DNA from: Pseudoips prasinana
Lineage: Eukaryota; Arthropoda; Insecta; Lepidoptera; Nolidae
DNA length: 64,000 bases
Direction: 5' to 3'
Assembly (NCBI GenBank): GCA_951640165.1
Contig: OX621247.1
Span: 32,834,001 to 32,898,000 of the forward strand
In this document: piece after piece, positions 33,194 through 42,911 of the stretch
Layout of the letters: each line of letters begins with the position of its first letter
How positions within the stretch are numbered: the first letter of the stretch is position 1
The notes under the pieces: generated by a model
The model's database searches: none
What the model was told of the DNA's origin: nothing
Seen by the model: only the letters and a program-made list of their open reading frames with translations
Program-made: the position numbers and the translations under genes

Positions 33194-33433
33194 CTAGGAC
33201 TGAGCCTCATATGATCTGAGCTTGCCCATTACCATCTTGTAAGGGCACCCCCATGGATCCCTTTTGATTCCCTCGATCAGCTCCACCCACGACCTAATCT
33301 TTAACTCCAGAATAGCGAACTGGAATGCCATGGTGGCCGAACGGTATGCTTGGTAAGCCTCCACAACGTCAATGGCTGAGGCACGCCGTCTCCGTCTAGT
33401 CCTGGCGGTACCTGATGCTATTTCTCCAGTCAT
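33194..33433 (-). pseudogene. R1/jockey-type LINE ORF2 linker fragment
   Basis: About 79 codons with an Arg-rich start and SWVELIEGIKRDPWGCPYKM, then VMGKLR. 'W.ELi..i..DPWG.PYK.V..KLR' is a characteristic segment between the endonuclease and RT domains of R1/jockey-type ORF2 (recall). Neither flanking domain is present. Confidence 0.65.
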
Positions 33434-33565
33434 AGTATCAGAATGTAAGACAAAAGGTCACCAATATTCTTCTCTATTACATCCGCTGGATATTAGATAC
33501 ATTTAATTCGGAAACACGCATTATATTATTTAAAGCGTCTTAATTGCGTTAAGGTAATGAAATAT

Positions 33566-33838
33566 TGGCGAACCAAAGTCACCGACGTAGCCCGAAGAAT
33601 TGCAAAACTGAAGTGGCAGTGGGCGGCACATATTCCGAAGAACCGACGGCCGTTGGGGCAGAAAGGTTCTCGAGTGGCGACCACGAACCGGAAGACGCAG
33701 CGTGGGCAGGCCACCTACAAGATGGACTAATGATCTTGTGCGGGTCTATGGAAATCGCTGGATACGAATAGCGCAAGACCGGCAATTGTGGAGACCAGCA
33801 GTGGACGTCTTTCGGCTGATATGATGATGATGAATGAA
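33566..33838 (+). pseudogene. RTE-type LINE ORF2 C-terminal relic with ATGATG tail
   Basis: Encodes TKVTDVARRIAKLKWQWA, then diverges with stops and ends CTGATATGATGATGATGAAT. Same family as 25.29-25.59 kb (minus). Confidence 0.65.
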
Positions 33839-33869
33839 ATATTCAATGGATTGTATAAATTAGAGTCCG

Positions 33870-33959
33870 AAGACTACGGAGCGGTGGCGAGTGGTTAAAG
33901 CGCAAGAGATGGGATACCTCGTGGTTCGTGGGTTACCACCCGCACTTAGATTTACGTAT
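33870..33959 (+). mobile_element. tRNA-like SINE head fragment
   Basis: GGTGGCGAGTGGTTAAAGCG is A-box-like and CGTGGTTCGTGGGTTACCAC B-box-like. No body recognised. Confidence 0.35.
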
Positions 33960-34326
33960 TTACACACGTCTACATATCAAGCTATCCATTCCAATATAAG
34001 CTGAAATACATTTATACATATGTATATATGTATCTATTTATATGTATAGTCGTATGACTTGTTACGTATTCGTACGTAATATTAGATTAATTTAAATTTA
34101 TAACTTCTTTGCAATAAGTACATCTTTTGCTATCTTCATCAGGTTATAGCGATAAGGCCGCCAATTGCATAATAAGTTTATTTTCTTGTTTGTGACCATT
34201 GTGTTGTTTTACTTATTTTTGCAATAAAGTGTACTTCTTCTTCTGGCCTCTCAATGTATGTAAATCCTATACAACGCGAGATCAACTTATACTGGAAATT
34301 ATAGCTTGATATGTAGCCGTGTATAC
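33960..34326. mobile_element. MITE interrupted by a LINE 3' end
   Basis: Outer inverted ends: ACATATCAAGCTAT, CCAATATAAGCTGA and the complementary ATAGCTTGATATGT. The inserted segment, about 34005-34246, has AGCGATAAGGCCGCCAATTG and GCAATAAAGTGTAC. The uninterrupted form at 48.79 kb reads AAGCTGACCTCTCATTG across the same point. Confidence 0.65.
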
Positions 34327-34384
34327 ATATAGAAATTTTTATTTAAGAGTAATCTACACAAGTGGCTGCTGGATAATAATAGCT

Positions 34385-34580
34385 CATAGCCATATGCCCT
34401 CACAAGTCCGTAAGTGATTGGCTAGTTTAAGCAACTAGGCTCGCAGTCAGTCCATAGATGGGTGTCGGCCGAAGTGGTTTAATTTCTTAGCTTCCCGTGT
34501 TTCGGAGGTCACGTTAATCTGTCGGTCCCGGTTGTAGCTATTAGGCAAGTCGTTAAGCCATGTCAGAGGCATAACTCTGT
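34385..34580 (+). mobile_element. SINE-5S copy, left part
   Basis: GTTTAAGCAACTAGGCTCGC, CCATAGATGGGTG, AGTGGTTTAATTTCTTAG, then AAGCCATGTCAGAGGC, where it breaks off. Confidence 0.7.
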
Positions 34581-34752
34581 CATTTATATATGACCTGTAA
34601 TACACGTTTTCCCAAACCTAACTCAGGCACCAGTCTCTCACAAAACTGGTTGCATTTATAACTGCTAAAATGTACAATCCTAAATGTCATCTTATTAAAA
34701 AAATGTAAACTACTTTTGTGATGAGAGAAATAAATGCATATTCTATTCTATT
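34581..34752 (+). mobile_element. LINE 3' end-like insert
   Basis: AATCCTAAATGTCATCTTAT and GAGAAATAAATGCATATTCT, ending in ATTCT repeats, look like a LINE 3' terminus inserted in the SINE-5S. Confidence 0.4.
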
Positions 34753-34803
34753 TACCCTAGTGTCAGAGTTGTTCAAGCCGCTGCCCATACGGTAAGTAAG
34801 AAG
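34753..34803. mobile_element. SINE-5S remnants in both orientations
   Basis: GTGTCAGAGTTGTTCAAGCC is minus-oriented. The next bases, CTGCCCATACGGTAAGTAAG, are plus-oriented. Confidence 0.55.
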
Positions 34804-35257
34804 TAAAACTATTTTTATGCATTAAATTGTAATTATAAATTGATGTATGTACCTACCTAATGTAATTTAATTTTGCACGCTATGTATAATTAGTAACACA
34901 TGGTATAATAATATACTGTAGACTGATGTTTGTGACTAATGTTTAATTAGTGCATACTTATGCACTATCTCAACATTGGCACACCTCTATATACCATGTT
35001 TTGGGAAATTAAATGCATCTTATTTTAGCTGAATTTAAACATGTTTGTAACTTTATATTCATTATTAAAATTTGAAGCCAAAGTTCTGTGTAAGTTTCTT
35101 GAAGTTCTTTTTTTTTTATTTCAACGTCAAGGCACTGAGCATCGCCAAATTGGTAAAAAGACGCTAGGGAAAACATACAACAAAAAAAATTGGTTTATAT
35201 TTAAAGAAACTAAAAAACAACGACTTTTCTTTGCTAGGACAAATCCCCCCTACCTCT
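34804..35257. other. No gene seen
   Basis: AT-rich, with a small Lys/Phe-rich open frame (35041-35259) of no recognised family. Confidence 0.4.
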
Positions 35258-35297
35258 AAAAATGGCTCCTAAGTCAGTTGACTTAGGAGCCATTTTT
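35258..35297. repeat. Perfect 19-bp palindrome arms, 2-bp loop
   Basis: AAAAATGGCTCCTAAGTCA, then GT, then its exact reverse complement. Confidence 0.95.
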
Positions 35298-35542
35298 CAT
35301 CTCAAAGGTTTAATTTAATTAAAATTTGTATTTTTAACCGACGTCAAAACAGAATATAGCCTGTTTTTGTATCTATTTTTCGTGATTTCTTCGTTATTTT
35401 TATATTTGATAAGGAATGCCTTTGAAATGGTCGTATTATTTTGTTAAAATCGGTTGTATATAGAGAAGTTTAAGTTGTTCTATGATTTTTAAAACAGTAA
35501 TTAATGTAATTATTTATATAGTCGCGAATGAAAAAATATTTT

Positions 35543-35600
35543 TAATCGTCCGGCGGGTCTCTAACTTCTACCAATCCGGGAAAGGCACTCCGAGTTAAGC
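35543..35600 (-). mobile_element. SINE-G relic
   Basis: AATCGTCCGGCGGGTCTCTA and CCAATCCGGG match the SINE-G arms at 28.25-28.48 kb. Confidence 0.55.
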
Positions 35601-36072
35601 TTTTTATCAAGTAAGCTGATAAACTTTCAGAACTTGTGACTGAAATCGCTTTCACGCCAAAACAACTGAACCGCTTCAAAAGAAATTTGGTACACAAATC
35701 GTCTAGAGCCTAAGAAAGGATATAGGCTACTTTGTAATGCGAAAAAAGGGTTGTAAGAGGTTGAAAGGGGGGATGAAAAGTTGTATAGAAATATCGTCCT
35801 GTTTAGAGCTACAAGTTTGGAACTTATTTTATAGGCTTTTGATTCTATATAAATAAATATGACATTCAAAGTTTGTAAAAGTTTTAACCTCAAGGGTGTA
35901 AAATAACAATAAGGAATAGGGGATGAGAGTTTGTATGGAAATATGTAAGGTTTATGTGTGTTTTATAAGTTTGCGACATGACACAAAATTTATGAGATAT
36001 ACTGATGTAACATTTACGGACATACAAAATGAGCAGACGAAGTCGCGGGCACAATATTGTTTTTATTTTTAA
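35601..36072. other. No gene supported
   Basis: The minus-strand open frame at 35627-35893 shows no motif. Confidence 0.4.
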
Positions 36073-36249
36073 TTAGCTATGCCCCGCGGTTTTATCCGCG
36101 TTAAACTTTATAAATATTAGCTTATGTGTCAATCCAGGGTGTCAGCTAACTCCATACCAAATTCTATTAAAATCAAACTAGCCGTTTAAACGTGAAGAAC
36201 GTTACAAACATACACATTCAAAACGTTCACCTTTAATATTAGTGCGATT
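36073..36249 (-). mobile_element. Helitron Hel-C copy
   Basis: ATTAGCTATGCCCCGCGG (3' terminus) to TTTAATATTAGTGCGA (5' terminus), with CCAGGGTGTCAGCTAACTCC distinguishing subtype C from Hel-A. Confidence 0.7.
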
Positions 36250-36644
36250 CTCGCCTTAATAAATATAAAGAACAACGTTTAATTCTAAAAATTGTACATC
36301 ATTTTCGCAAAATATTAAAAATTTGGCAGTTTGCCAACTTCCTGCATATTTTATCAGCAATTACTATTCAGCGTCCTTAGTTATCGAAGCTATTTTAACA
36401 TTATTTTTAAATTTATATCCGATGTTAGTTTTATGAATAAATTGTTTGACGACCTTAGTATTCTTTCTTTCATTAAAATCAGTAGAAAACATCCCTGGAG
36501 CGATGGATACATTTTAATAACAAATTTGTATACACTCTAGATAATACCAAACATAATTCATAAACTTCCAATAAAATATAATTATAAAACTTTGACTTTT
36601 TTCTTACTTCAGCCTGGCCCCAGTGAGGTCACTTTATTGCTCTC
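36250..36644. other. No gene seen
   Basis: Unassigned AT-rich DNA. Confidence 0.4.
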
Positions 36645-36725
36645 TAATGCTGGGACATTATTCACACACGACCCGAGATCCCAACTGGGCAGAGCTTGTA
36701 CCTACTATGGAAACGAGATAAATAA
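36645..36725 (-). mobile_element. SINE-D, first part (split by LINE-tail K)
   Basis: GCTGGGACATTATTCACACA and TACTATGGAAACGAGATAA. It resumes at about 36949 with TTAACTGATATACTACTTTT. Confidence 0.7.
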
Positions 36726-36948
36726 ATAAATAAAATAATAAATAGAAAAGGTTTTTATTCACGTAGACTTTAAAAAAGCGCTTGTAAATAGTCAGAACAT
36801 GTTTGTAGTAATATAGTTGTATACATTATTATTTCTAGTGACATAGATATTTAGGTACACATTGTATGAAACCATTTATAAAATTTATTTTATTATAGCA
36901 TTGATATTTAGCTAGCTCGTATCAAGTTATTGTCACTGTTATAGTTAA
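36726..36948 (-). mobile_element. LINE-tail K inserted in SINE-D
   Basis: GTTTTTATTCACGTAGACTT, AAGCGCTTGTAAATAGTCAG, TAGCTAGCTCGTATCAAG in reverse orientation, breaking SINE-D between AGATA and ACTG. Confidence 0.7.
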
Positions 36949-37008
36949 CTGATATACTACTTTTCTTTTGTAAATACATACTTAAATAGATAAATAATTA
37001 TTTATTAT
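36949..37008 (-). mobile_element. SINE-D, second part
   Basis: TAACTGATATACTACTTTTC and TTTTGTAAATACATACTTAA continue the element from 36725. Confidence 0.65.
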
Positions 37009-37009
37009 G

Positions 37010-37165
37010 TGTTTGGGTGTAATTTATCTATAAAATTATTTAATCTATTTAGAAATATATAAGTATGTTTATCAGTTGTCAGGTTGCCATGCTTGCATGC
37101 ATGCATGCTACAAGCTTTGCCAATTTTGGTATGAGATGGCAGTATTGTAGTTGTCCTAAGATATT
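37010..37165 (+). mobile_element. SINE-D/F-type body fragment
   Basis: GTTTGGGTGTAATTTATCTA, TATCAGTTGTCAGGTTGCCA and ATGAGATGGCAG. It contains a small TGCATGCATGCATGC run. Confidence 0.5.
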
Positions 37166-37425
37166 TTTTGTCTAAATAATAAGATAGCCCATCAATCTAT
37201 TTGACTCTTTGTTGGACTGCATTTCAGTAAAGCTATACCTAAATGCGTAATTAAGCCGTCCAACCCCTACACGCCAGCGGTCACTGTTTGTCTACCCCGC
37301 ATGCCCGGAGAGCTCATTAAGCCGTCAACTCCGTGTTTCCACACGAACTGACGACTGAATTAATCTGAGAGCTCTAATCAAGCTTAGGCCCAGACTACAT
37401 GCAGTTGGAATATTCTGAAGGCAAA
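37166..37425. other. No gene seen
   Basis: GAGAGCTC-containing segment with two ATTAAGCCGTC strings. Not recognised. Confidence 0.4.
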
Positions 37426-37427
37426 AA

Positions 37428-37665
37428 AATAAAACCGACCAATTGCGAGTCGGACTCGCGCACGAAGGGTTCCGTACCATACCACCATACCACGAGTAAA
37501 AAATTCACGTTTGTTGTATGGGAGCCCCCTTAAATATTTATTTTGTTTTTTAGTATTTGTTGTTATACCGGCAACAGAAATACATCATCTGCGAAATTTT
37601 TTACTGTCTAACTATCACGGTTCATGAGATACAGCCTGGTGACAAATGGACAAGTGACAATGGTA
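37428..37665 (+). repeat. Interspersed repeat, second copy (start as at 4084)
   Basis: CGACCAATTGCGAGTCGGAC, GCACGAAGGGTTCCGTACC, GAGATACAGCCTGGTGACAA. Only the first half is recognisable. Confidence 0.5.
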
Positions 37666-38149
37666 AAAAGTTAAGCCGACTAAATACAGTCCGTTTCAAA
37701 TTTACATTTTATAAAAAAAACCGGATACGAACCGATTCTTTCCAGAATTTTCTACACTTACTTTGTAAAGATTAAATGTCTCCGGATATATGTAACTGAT
37801 GCAGGAAAAGGATAAATATTTGCTTGAAACGCATGGACTCCAAGCTTATTAAGAGCTAATCGTGTTCTTCGTAATCAATCTTGTTCTTTAGAATAAATTT
37901 GGCGTATTTATTTTTAACGAGATTAACTTCGTGGTAATTGCTAAAAAATTGCAGCAATATACCTATTTAGCTGATGTCAATTCATTAAAGGGCCGACCGA
38001 TTGGTTTTGACCTATTTAATCATCGTTAAAATTTAACCATAATTTACGTTTCTTCGAAAATAATTTTTAGTCTGTTATTGACGTGAATATGGTTATACTA
38101 TAACTATAAACAACTATAACTATTAACTGCTGTGTGGTGACGGCATAGA
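37666..38149. other. No gene seen
   Basis: Unassigned. Confidence 0.4.
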
Positions 38150-38362
38150 ATATCATCACTCTATCTCATCCCGTGGGAGGCGTAGAAATCGACCGAGGGA
38201 ATACCTACCAGAGAACGGGCAGCACAGTTTTTCTGTGAACTATGACCATCAAACTGCTATCGCCTACCCGTCTGCCTGGCGTGGCAATTATGACATATCC
38301 CCCCATTCTTTGGGGAGGCTTTTGTCCATCTGTGGATGTGCTTTGGCTGACATGATAACTAT
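38150..38362 (+). mobile_element. RTE-type LINE-tail/SINE family copy
   Basis: ATCTCATCCCGTGGGAGGCG, GAGAACGGGCAGCAC, CTATCGCCTACCCGTCTGCC, GTGGATGTGCTTTGGCTGAC. Confidence 0.65.
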
Positions 38363-38414
38363 AAATTTCCAGTTTGTTATTGTTTTGAACTAATACATGC
38401 GTCGCGGGGTACTT

Positions 38415-38856
38415 TACAAACATATAATAGACGGACACTAATAACATCCAGACTCGGAACAACTATTTATGGGTCACACAAATAGTTGTCCGGCGCGGGG
38501 CTCGAACCCGCGACATGAAGAGGTGAGACGATTGTCTTAGCCGCTGCGCCACGCGTTACGTTACATTATTTACTTACATTATTATAGCTTATAGACATTG
38601 CAGGAAGTAAGGCCAAAGTACCATCCGAATTTGAAACGCAAACATATAATAGACGGACACAAATTACATCCAGACTACGAACAACTATTTATGGGTCACA
38701 CAAATAGTTGCCCAGCGCGGGACTCGAACCCGCGACACGATGAGGTGAGGCGATTGTCTTAGCCGCTGCGCCACACATTACGTTACATTATTATAGCGTA
38801 TAGATATTGCAGGAAGTAAGGCTAAAGTGCCATCCGAATTTAAAACGTCTACTTAG
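38415..38856 (-). repeat. Tandem duplication of SINE-B plus flank, two copies of about 220 bp
   Basis: Copies 38415-38638 and 38639-38856. Each has the minus-oriented SINE-B (GGACACAAAT or similar, GCTCGAACCCGCGAC or GACTCGAACCCGCGAC, CCGCTGCGCCAC) followed by the same flank (TTGCAGGAAGTAAGG, GTACCATCCGAATTT or GTGCCATCCGAATTT). Confidence 0.8.
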
Positions 38857-39344
38857 TACTGGTAAAGCAATGCTAAGGGTCTAACGAATTAGGTTTACCA
38901 ACAGTAGTTAGCACATTTGCCGGCTAACGATAACAGAGGTTAAGCAAACGGGCAAGGTTACCATGTAGATATGCGAGTGGTTTAGGTTTATCTGTCCCTT
39001 ATCTAAATACCTAATATGGACTTTGCAACTTTGTGCCGTTAAATAGTCGTTTTCACATAGAAACGCAACGACAAAATAGTATAGTTATTATTTGTTTTAA
39101 ATTCTGAATGTCTATCTAACAGAAGTAGATAGAAAAACTCTTTATTTTACACCTAAAGAAATAAAGCGAGAAGACCAAATTATATTATTTCAATTGGCAG
39201 CCTTATCACAAAGTGGGATCTCTTCCTGGCAACCTACGTACTGAGAAAGAAGTTACGGAGATGGGGCAGTTGTCAGTGTACACATTACTATGTTATAAAG
39301 TACTATTTGTACCATGCGTATGACATGCATAGACATGGTACAAA
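38857..39344. other. No gene seen
   Basis: Unassigned. Confidence 0.4.
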
Positions 39345-39720
39345 AAGGTTTGACTGCCTTGTTGGTCTAGCGATAGCGTGTTCACCTGCAAGGAACAAGG
39401 TCCTGCGTTGAAATCCCGGGTCGGGCCAAAAAGTGATTTTGGGACTTTTCTGTAAAAAAAAAAGATTTCTCAGCATCAACCCGAAGTCTGGGAGTTGGCG
39501 GTAATATACCCCCGTGCCTCGGAGAGCACGTAAAGCCGTCGTTCCTGTACCTGACCTCTTTCCGGTCGTGTCGCCACCGGATCATGAGAGTGATGGAATA
39601 GAAAGTGCTTCTGTGTATGCGCACACACTTGAGCACTATAATATGTCCCGCGCAGATGGACGCAGTTGAGATTGGCCGCCGTGGCCGAAATTTGACCAGG
39701 AGGACATTATTATTATTATT
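39345..39720 (+). mobile_element. SINE-A, full length with target duplication
   Basis: ATGGTACAAA at 39335-39344 and again at 39721-39730 is the target duplication. Head GTTGGTCTAGCGATAGCG, B-box region GCGTTGAAATCCCGG (degraded), 3' ATT repeats. Confidence 0.85.
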
Positions 39721-39771
39721 ATGGTACAAATAGGTACATATAAGAGTAAAATCGAACATATAGTTTAGATT

Positions 39772-39905
39772 TCTTTCATCATCATATCAACCGATAGACG
39801 TTCACGGCTTGACAAAGGCTTCTCCTAAAGATCTCCACAATTGCCAGTCTTGAACTATCCGCATCTAACGGCCCTCTTATGATCATCGGTCCATCTTGTA
39901 GTGAG
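39772..39905 (-). mobile_element. RTE-type LINE 3' relic
   Basis: CATCATCATATCAACCGATA and AAGATCTCCACAATTGCCAG, as at 25.29 kb. Confidence 0.6.
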
Positions 39906-40305
39906 TTAGTAGTAGTATAGTATCATAGATCAGTACTTTCCTAGTGCAGTCAACACTGAGGTCACCCATTATCTCGTATCGTTATCAACTAAATAATATT
40001 TGTTCTCGCTAGCCCATTCAGTTACTGGTGTAATATTATTATCGTTTATCTATGTTTATTAGGAGCATTTCCGTATCGCGAAAATTGGAAATTATGAAGA
40101 CTATTTATATTTTAAAATAGAATTTGTACTTATAATGGTCCACAAGCGTTAAAACGAGCGACTTACATAAAATAGTAGGACTGCGTTCACTGAGTAGGAC
40201 CTAATTTCGATTCAAGATATAAGAATATCCTATTCGCATACTTTACAAACCCTTTATGCAATATTAAAACGTAAAAAAAATAGGCAGGTCTATCTAGAAT
40301 CTTCT
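39906..40305. other. No gene seen
   Basis: Unassigned. Confidence 0.4.
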
Positions 40306-40760
40306 TTCTTTATCGTATGGGGAGTAGTTACCGTAGTGTCAGAATTGTTAAAGGGGGGTACCGGAGCAGCAAACCCGCGTTCCCGGGACTCCCCCATCAG
40401 GCGCCAAGAGAAGTCCACGGCAGGTAGGTTTAGTCGGTGCAAGTCAGACATACCCACCCGCAGACACTTTTTGTGGGTGGCATGCGAAGGCATTCCCCCT
40501 GACTTATCAAAAAAAAAATAAGTTTCAGAATTGTTAATGCCACCCGGTAGGCCTCTGACATGTCCGGTGATGGTGCCGGTCCCGGTTGTTGTCGTCTAAC
40601 GACTACAACCGGGACCGACAGCATTACGTGCCCTCCGAAGCACGGAGACGCTCAGAAATTAAACCACTTTGACGGTCACTCATCTATAGACTGACTGCGT
40701 GCAAAGGTGCTTTACCTCGCCGATTACTTACAGACCGGTAACGCAACTGGCTGAGAGCGG
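40306..40760 (-). mobile_element. SINE-5S interrupted by an R1-like LINE end
   Basis: SINE parts are 40306-40351 and 40525-40760. The latter part also contains an inverted local duplication of ACAACCGGGACCGACAGC around 40590-40620. Confidence 0.75.
40352..40524 (+). mobile_element. R1-like LINE 3' UTR insertion with 13-bp target duplication
   Basis: TCAGAATTGTTAA at 40339-40351 and 40525-40537 flanks it. CCCGCGTTCCCGGGACTCC and AGGTAGGTTTAGTCGGTGC match 14.55-14.62 kb. Ends in an A-run. Confidence 0.85.
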
Positions 40761-41270
40761 CTGAACTAGTCAACAAACAAATCTGCTTTTAAATCAAATA
40801 ATACAAACTGTACTTTAAATATAACAATTTTTAATAACGTCTCTGAATAAAATAAATAAGATTCTAAATTTTAAATTTCTTTTCTAAATAATTAATTTCG
40901 ACGACTGACAGAATGCGAACAAGATTGTTTTTCTTTCGGGTTAAAAATGTAAACCACGATTTAAGTAGGAGTAGCCAATGGAAAATGAAAAAAAACAAAT
41001 GATAAAGGAAAAGATAATTGTAATGTCGTATCAAGAAATCAAAGCGCTCGCCGAAAGCCAAGACGATTGGAAGAAGCTCCACCACACAAGAGCATAGTTC
41101 TTAAATATGATGATGATGATCCAATATTTACATTTGGTATCTTTTACAAAAAAGCAGATTCTAATCCTGTTGATGTATAGAAAAGAAAGGACTTACAATG
41201 TGATATAGGACTAACATGTAGATAAATGTTCTCTTTTAGACCCTACTCTTCACCGTCCGTATATTTTTTA
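40761..41270. other. No gene seen
   Basis: AT-rich. TGATGATGAT at 41110 follows CGAAAGCCAAGACGATTGGA, possibly an RTE-type remnant. Confidence 0.35.
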
Positions 41271-41274
41271 CTGG

Positions 41275-41740
41275 GACTGGGACGGCATGGCAAGGGATTT
41301 TGCCGTGAGTCAGCGCACACTAGCTGCTTAGATAGGTACCACGGCATTCCAGCGCCTTGCCACGGCATCGCCTCGGCAACTCCTGCTGCCCGATACACTT
41401 TTAGTATTCAATTCGGTTTGATGGAGTGCTGATGTGCCTTAGTGAATCAAGTGAAGACGCTGGCGCAAATAGTGTGCATTCTCTACCCCACCCCTGCACC
41501 CCGCGGTCCGCGGTAAGTCACAACGAGCGCCAGAGTCCGTGGCATGCCGTTGCTTGCCACAATATGCCACGGCATCCAGCTACGGGAGCTTGTGGCGCGT
41601 CTTTCAATGCTGTGCTATGAAAATCCCTTTCGATGCCGCGGCGTCATTTTAAAGCATAGCAATTAAAGCCGCATTTCTGTATCGATACGTTTGAATTTCC
41701 ATTAGTAAAAATGTTAATCCCTTGCCATGCCGTCCCAGTC
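41275..41740. mobile_element. 466-bp GC-rich MITE with subterminal repeats
   Basis: Ends GACTGGGACGGCATGGCAAG and its complement pair over 25 bp. Inside, TTGCCACGGCATC-like motifs recur in both orientations (about 41335, 41357, 41540, 41562). Repeated subterminal motifs resemble transposase-binding sites of hAT-like elements. Superfamily not decided. Confidence 0.6.
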
Positions 41741-42058
41741 TGCGTAGGCCTTAAAGGGGAAAAAAGAAGCGATCATTGATATAGGCCTAGCATGTATCTC
41801 CCTTGCTCACTCTACTTAATGAAGCGCCCAGGGTCTGTGACCTAACTAGTAATCGGTACTCAAGTACTTTTGTCACTGTATTCGAGAATTAAGAGGATTA
41901 TAGTTCCCTGCGGTGCACTGTGGACGAACTTCTGGCGTGTCCCAACAATAACCTAGATTATGATAGTGAAGGAATAGTAAAGGTGAAGAATATTATCGAC
42001 TAGTCTCCATTCAGACTGGCCAGCATGTCCGAAATTCGAACAATCGAATAAACAACCA
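41741..42058. other. No gene seen
   Basis: Ends with a short plus-oriented SINE-A tail relic (GACTGGCCAGCATGTCCGAA at 42015). Confidence 0.4.
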
Positions 42059-42240
42059 GTGCCTCTAGCACGAGTTCCTGCAGTTTACTTACTCGATCAC
42101 ACGTACAGTTTCCTCCCATGGCGCACCAGCTGCGCCTCTCGCGGAAACTATTAAGAACTAAAACTCTGGTGCTCAATGTATGAGGCGAAACTGTACGTGT
42201 GATCGAGTAAGTAAACTGCAGGAGCTCGTGCTAGAGGCAC
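42059..42240. mobile_element. Foldback element, about 58-bp arms
   Basis: GTGCCTCTAGCACGAGTTCC at 42059 is mirrored by GGAGCTCGTGCTAGAGGCAC ending 42240. About 55 bp pair with one mismatch, around a spacer of about 65 bp. It lies between SINE-A relics. Confidence 0.8.
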
Positions 42241-42249
42241 AGCTGACAC

Positions 42250-42345
42250 TTAGAGCAGGTACAGGAACCACGGCTTTGCGTGCTCTCCAATTCACGAGAA
42301 TGTAACATCGCCAACTTCCAGAATTAAGTGAAATCCAACAGAAGT
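42250..42345 (-). mobile_element. SINE-A relic
   Basis: GGCTTTGCGTGCTCTCCAAT and CATCGCCAACTTCCAGA in minus orientation. Confidence 0.5.
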
Positions 42346-42375
42346 TACTGAAAAATTTTCTTAGCATTAAATCTT

Positions 42376-42509
42376 ATGCGTTATTCGGACATATAAGCTA
42401 CATTACTACAATGTTTCATCAAAATCCGTTCAATAGTTTTTGTGTGAAATAGTAACAAACATCCATAATCCTTACTCACAAACTTTCACATTTATAATAT
42501 TAGTAGGAT
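42376..42509 (-). mobile_element. Hel-A copy lacking the 3' hairpin
   Basis: GCGTTATTCGGACATATAAG to ACATTTATAATATTAGTAGG. Confidence 0.65.
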
Positions 42510-42561
42510 GTAGTACTACTGTGACATTGGAAATTGTATAATAATAATAATAATAATAAAA

Positions 42562-42771
42562 TACCTTGATCTGAGTTTTGAATATGCGCAAATTTGGAGA
42601 ACCGAAAGACCTGCGATCATAACTATTGTTATATCCACAAATGGAGTTATTCCTAAATCCCTGAAAATCAACCTTGCAAGTTTAGGGCTTGATATCTGGC
42701 TGGAGAGTTACATGCAGAAGGCGGTTCTGCTGGCGAATGCCAGGATTGTGCGGAATTTTCTCTCCATGTAG
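42562..42771 (+). pseudogene. LINE pol C-terminal fragment, frame intact, no start
   Basis: Sixty-nine open codons end at TAG 42769-42771. They contain TNGVIPKSLKINLASLGL and MQKAVLLANARIVRNFL. 'G.IPKSL...L..L.L......MQKAvLL...RIVR.FL' is a recognisable tail of an insect LINE group (recall; group not named). It follows an ATA microsatellite and is followed by an AT-rich 3' UTR with AATAAAC. Confidence 0.6.
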
Positions 42772-42911
42772 ACCAAATATTGTATAAGTAAGTTGTATGA
42801 TATCTTGTAAATACTATTGGTAATAAACATGTGAGATCATAAAATAAAAATAAAAACATTTATTTCGGATTGTTGCATCCATAGTATTGTTAGTATAATA
42901 ACGTATATATA

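Noticed and set aside
33526..33785. Three small open frames in different registers
   Set aside because: They are by-products of the broken RTE-type LINE relic on the plus strand.
39382..39759. 125-codon open frame on the minus strand
   Set aside because: It lies across a full-length SINE-A with target duplications. Similar frames recur on other SINE-A copies.
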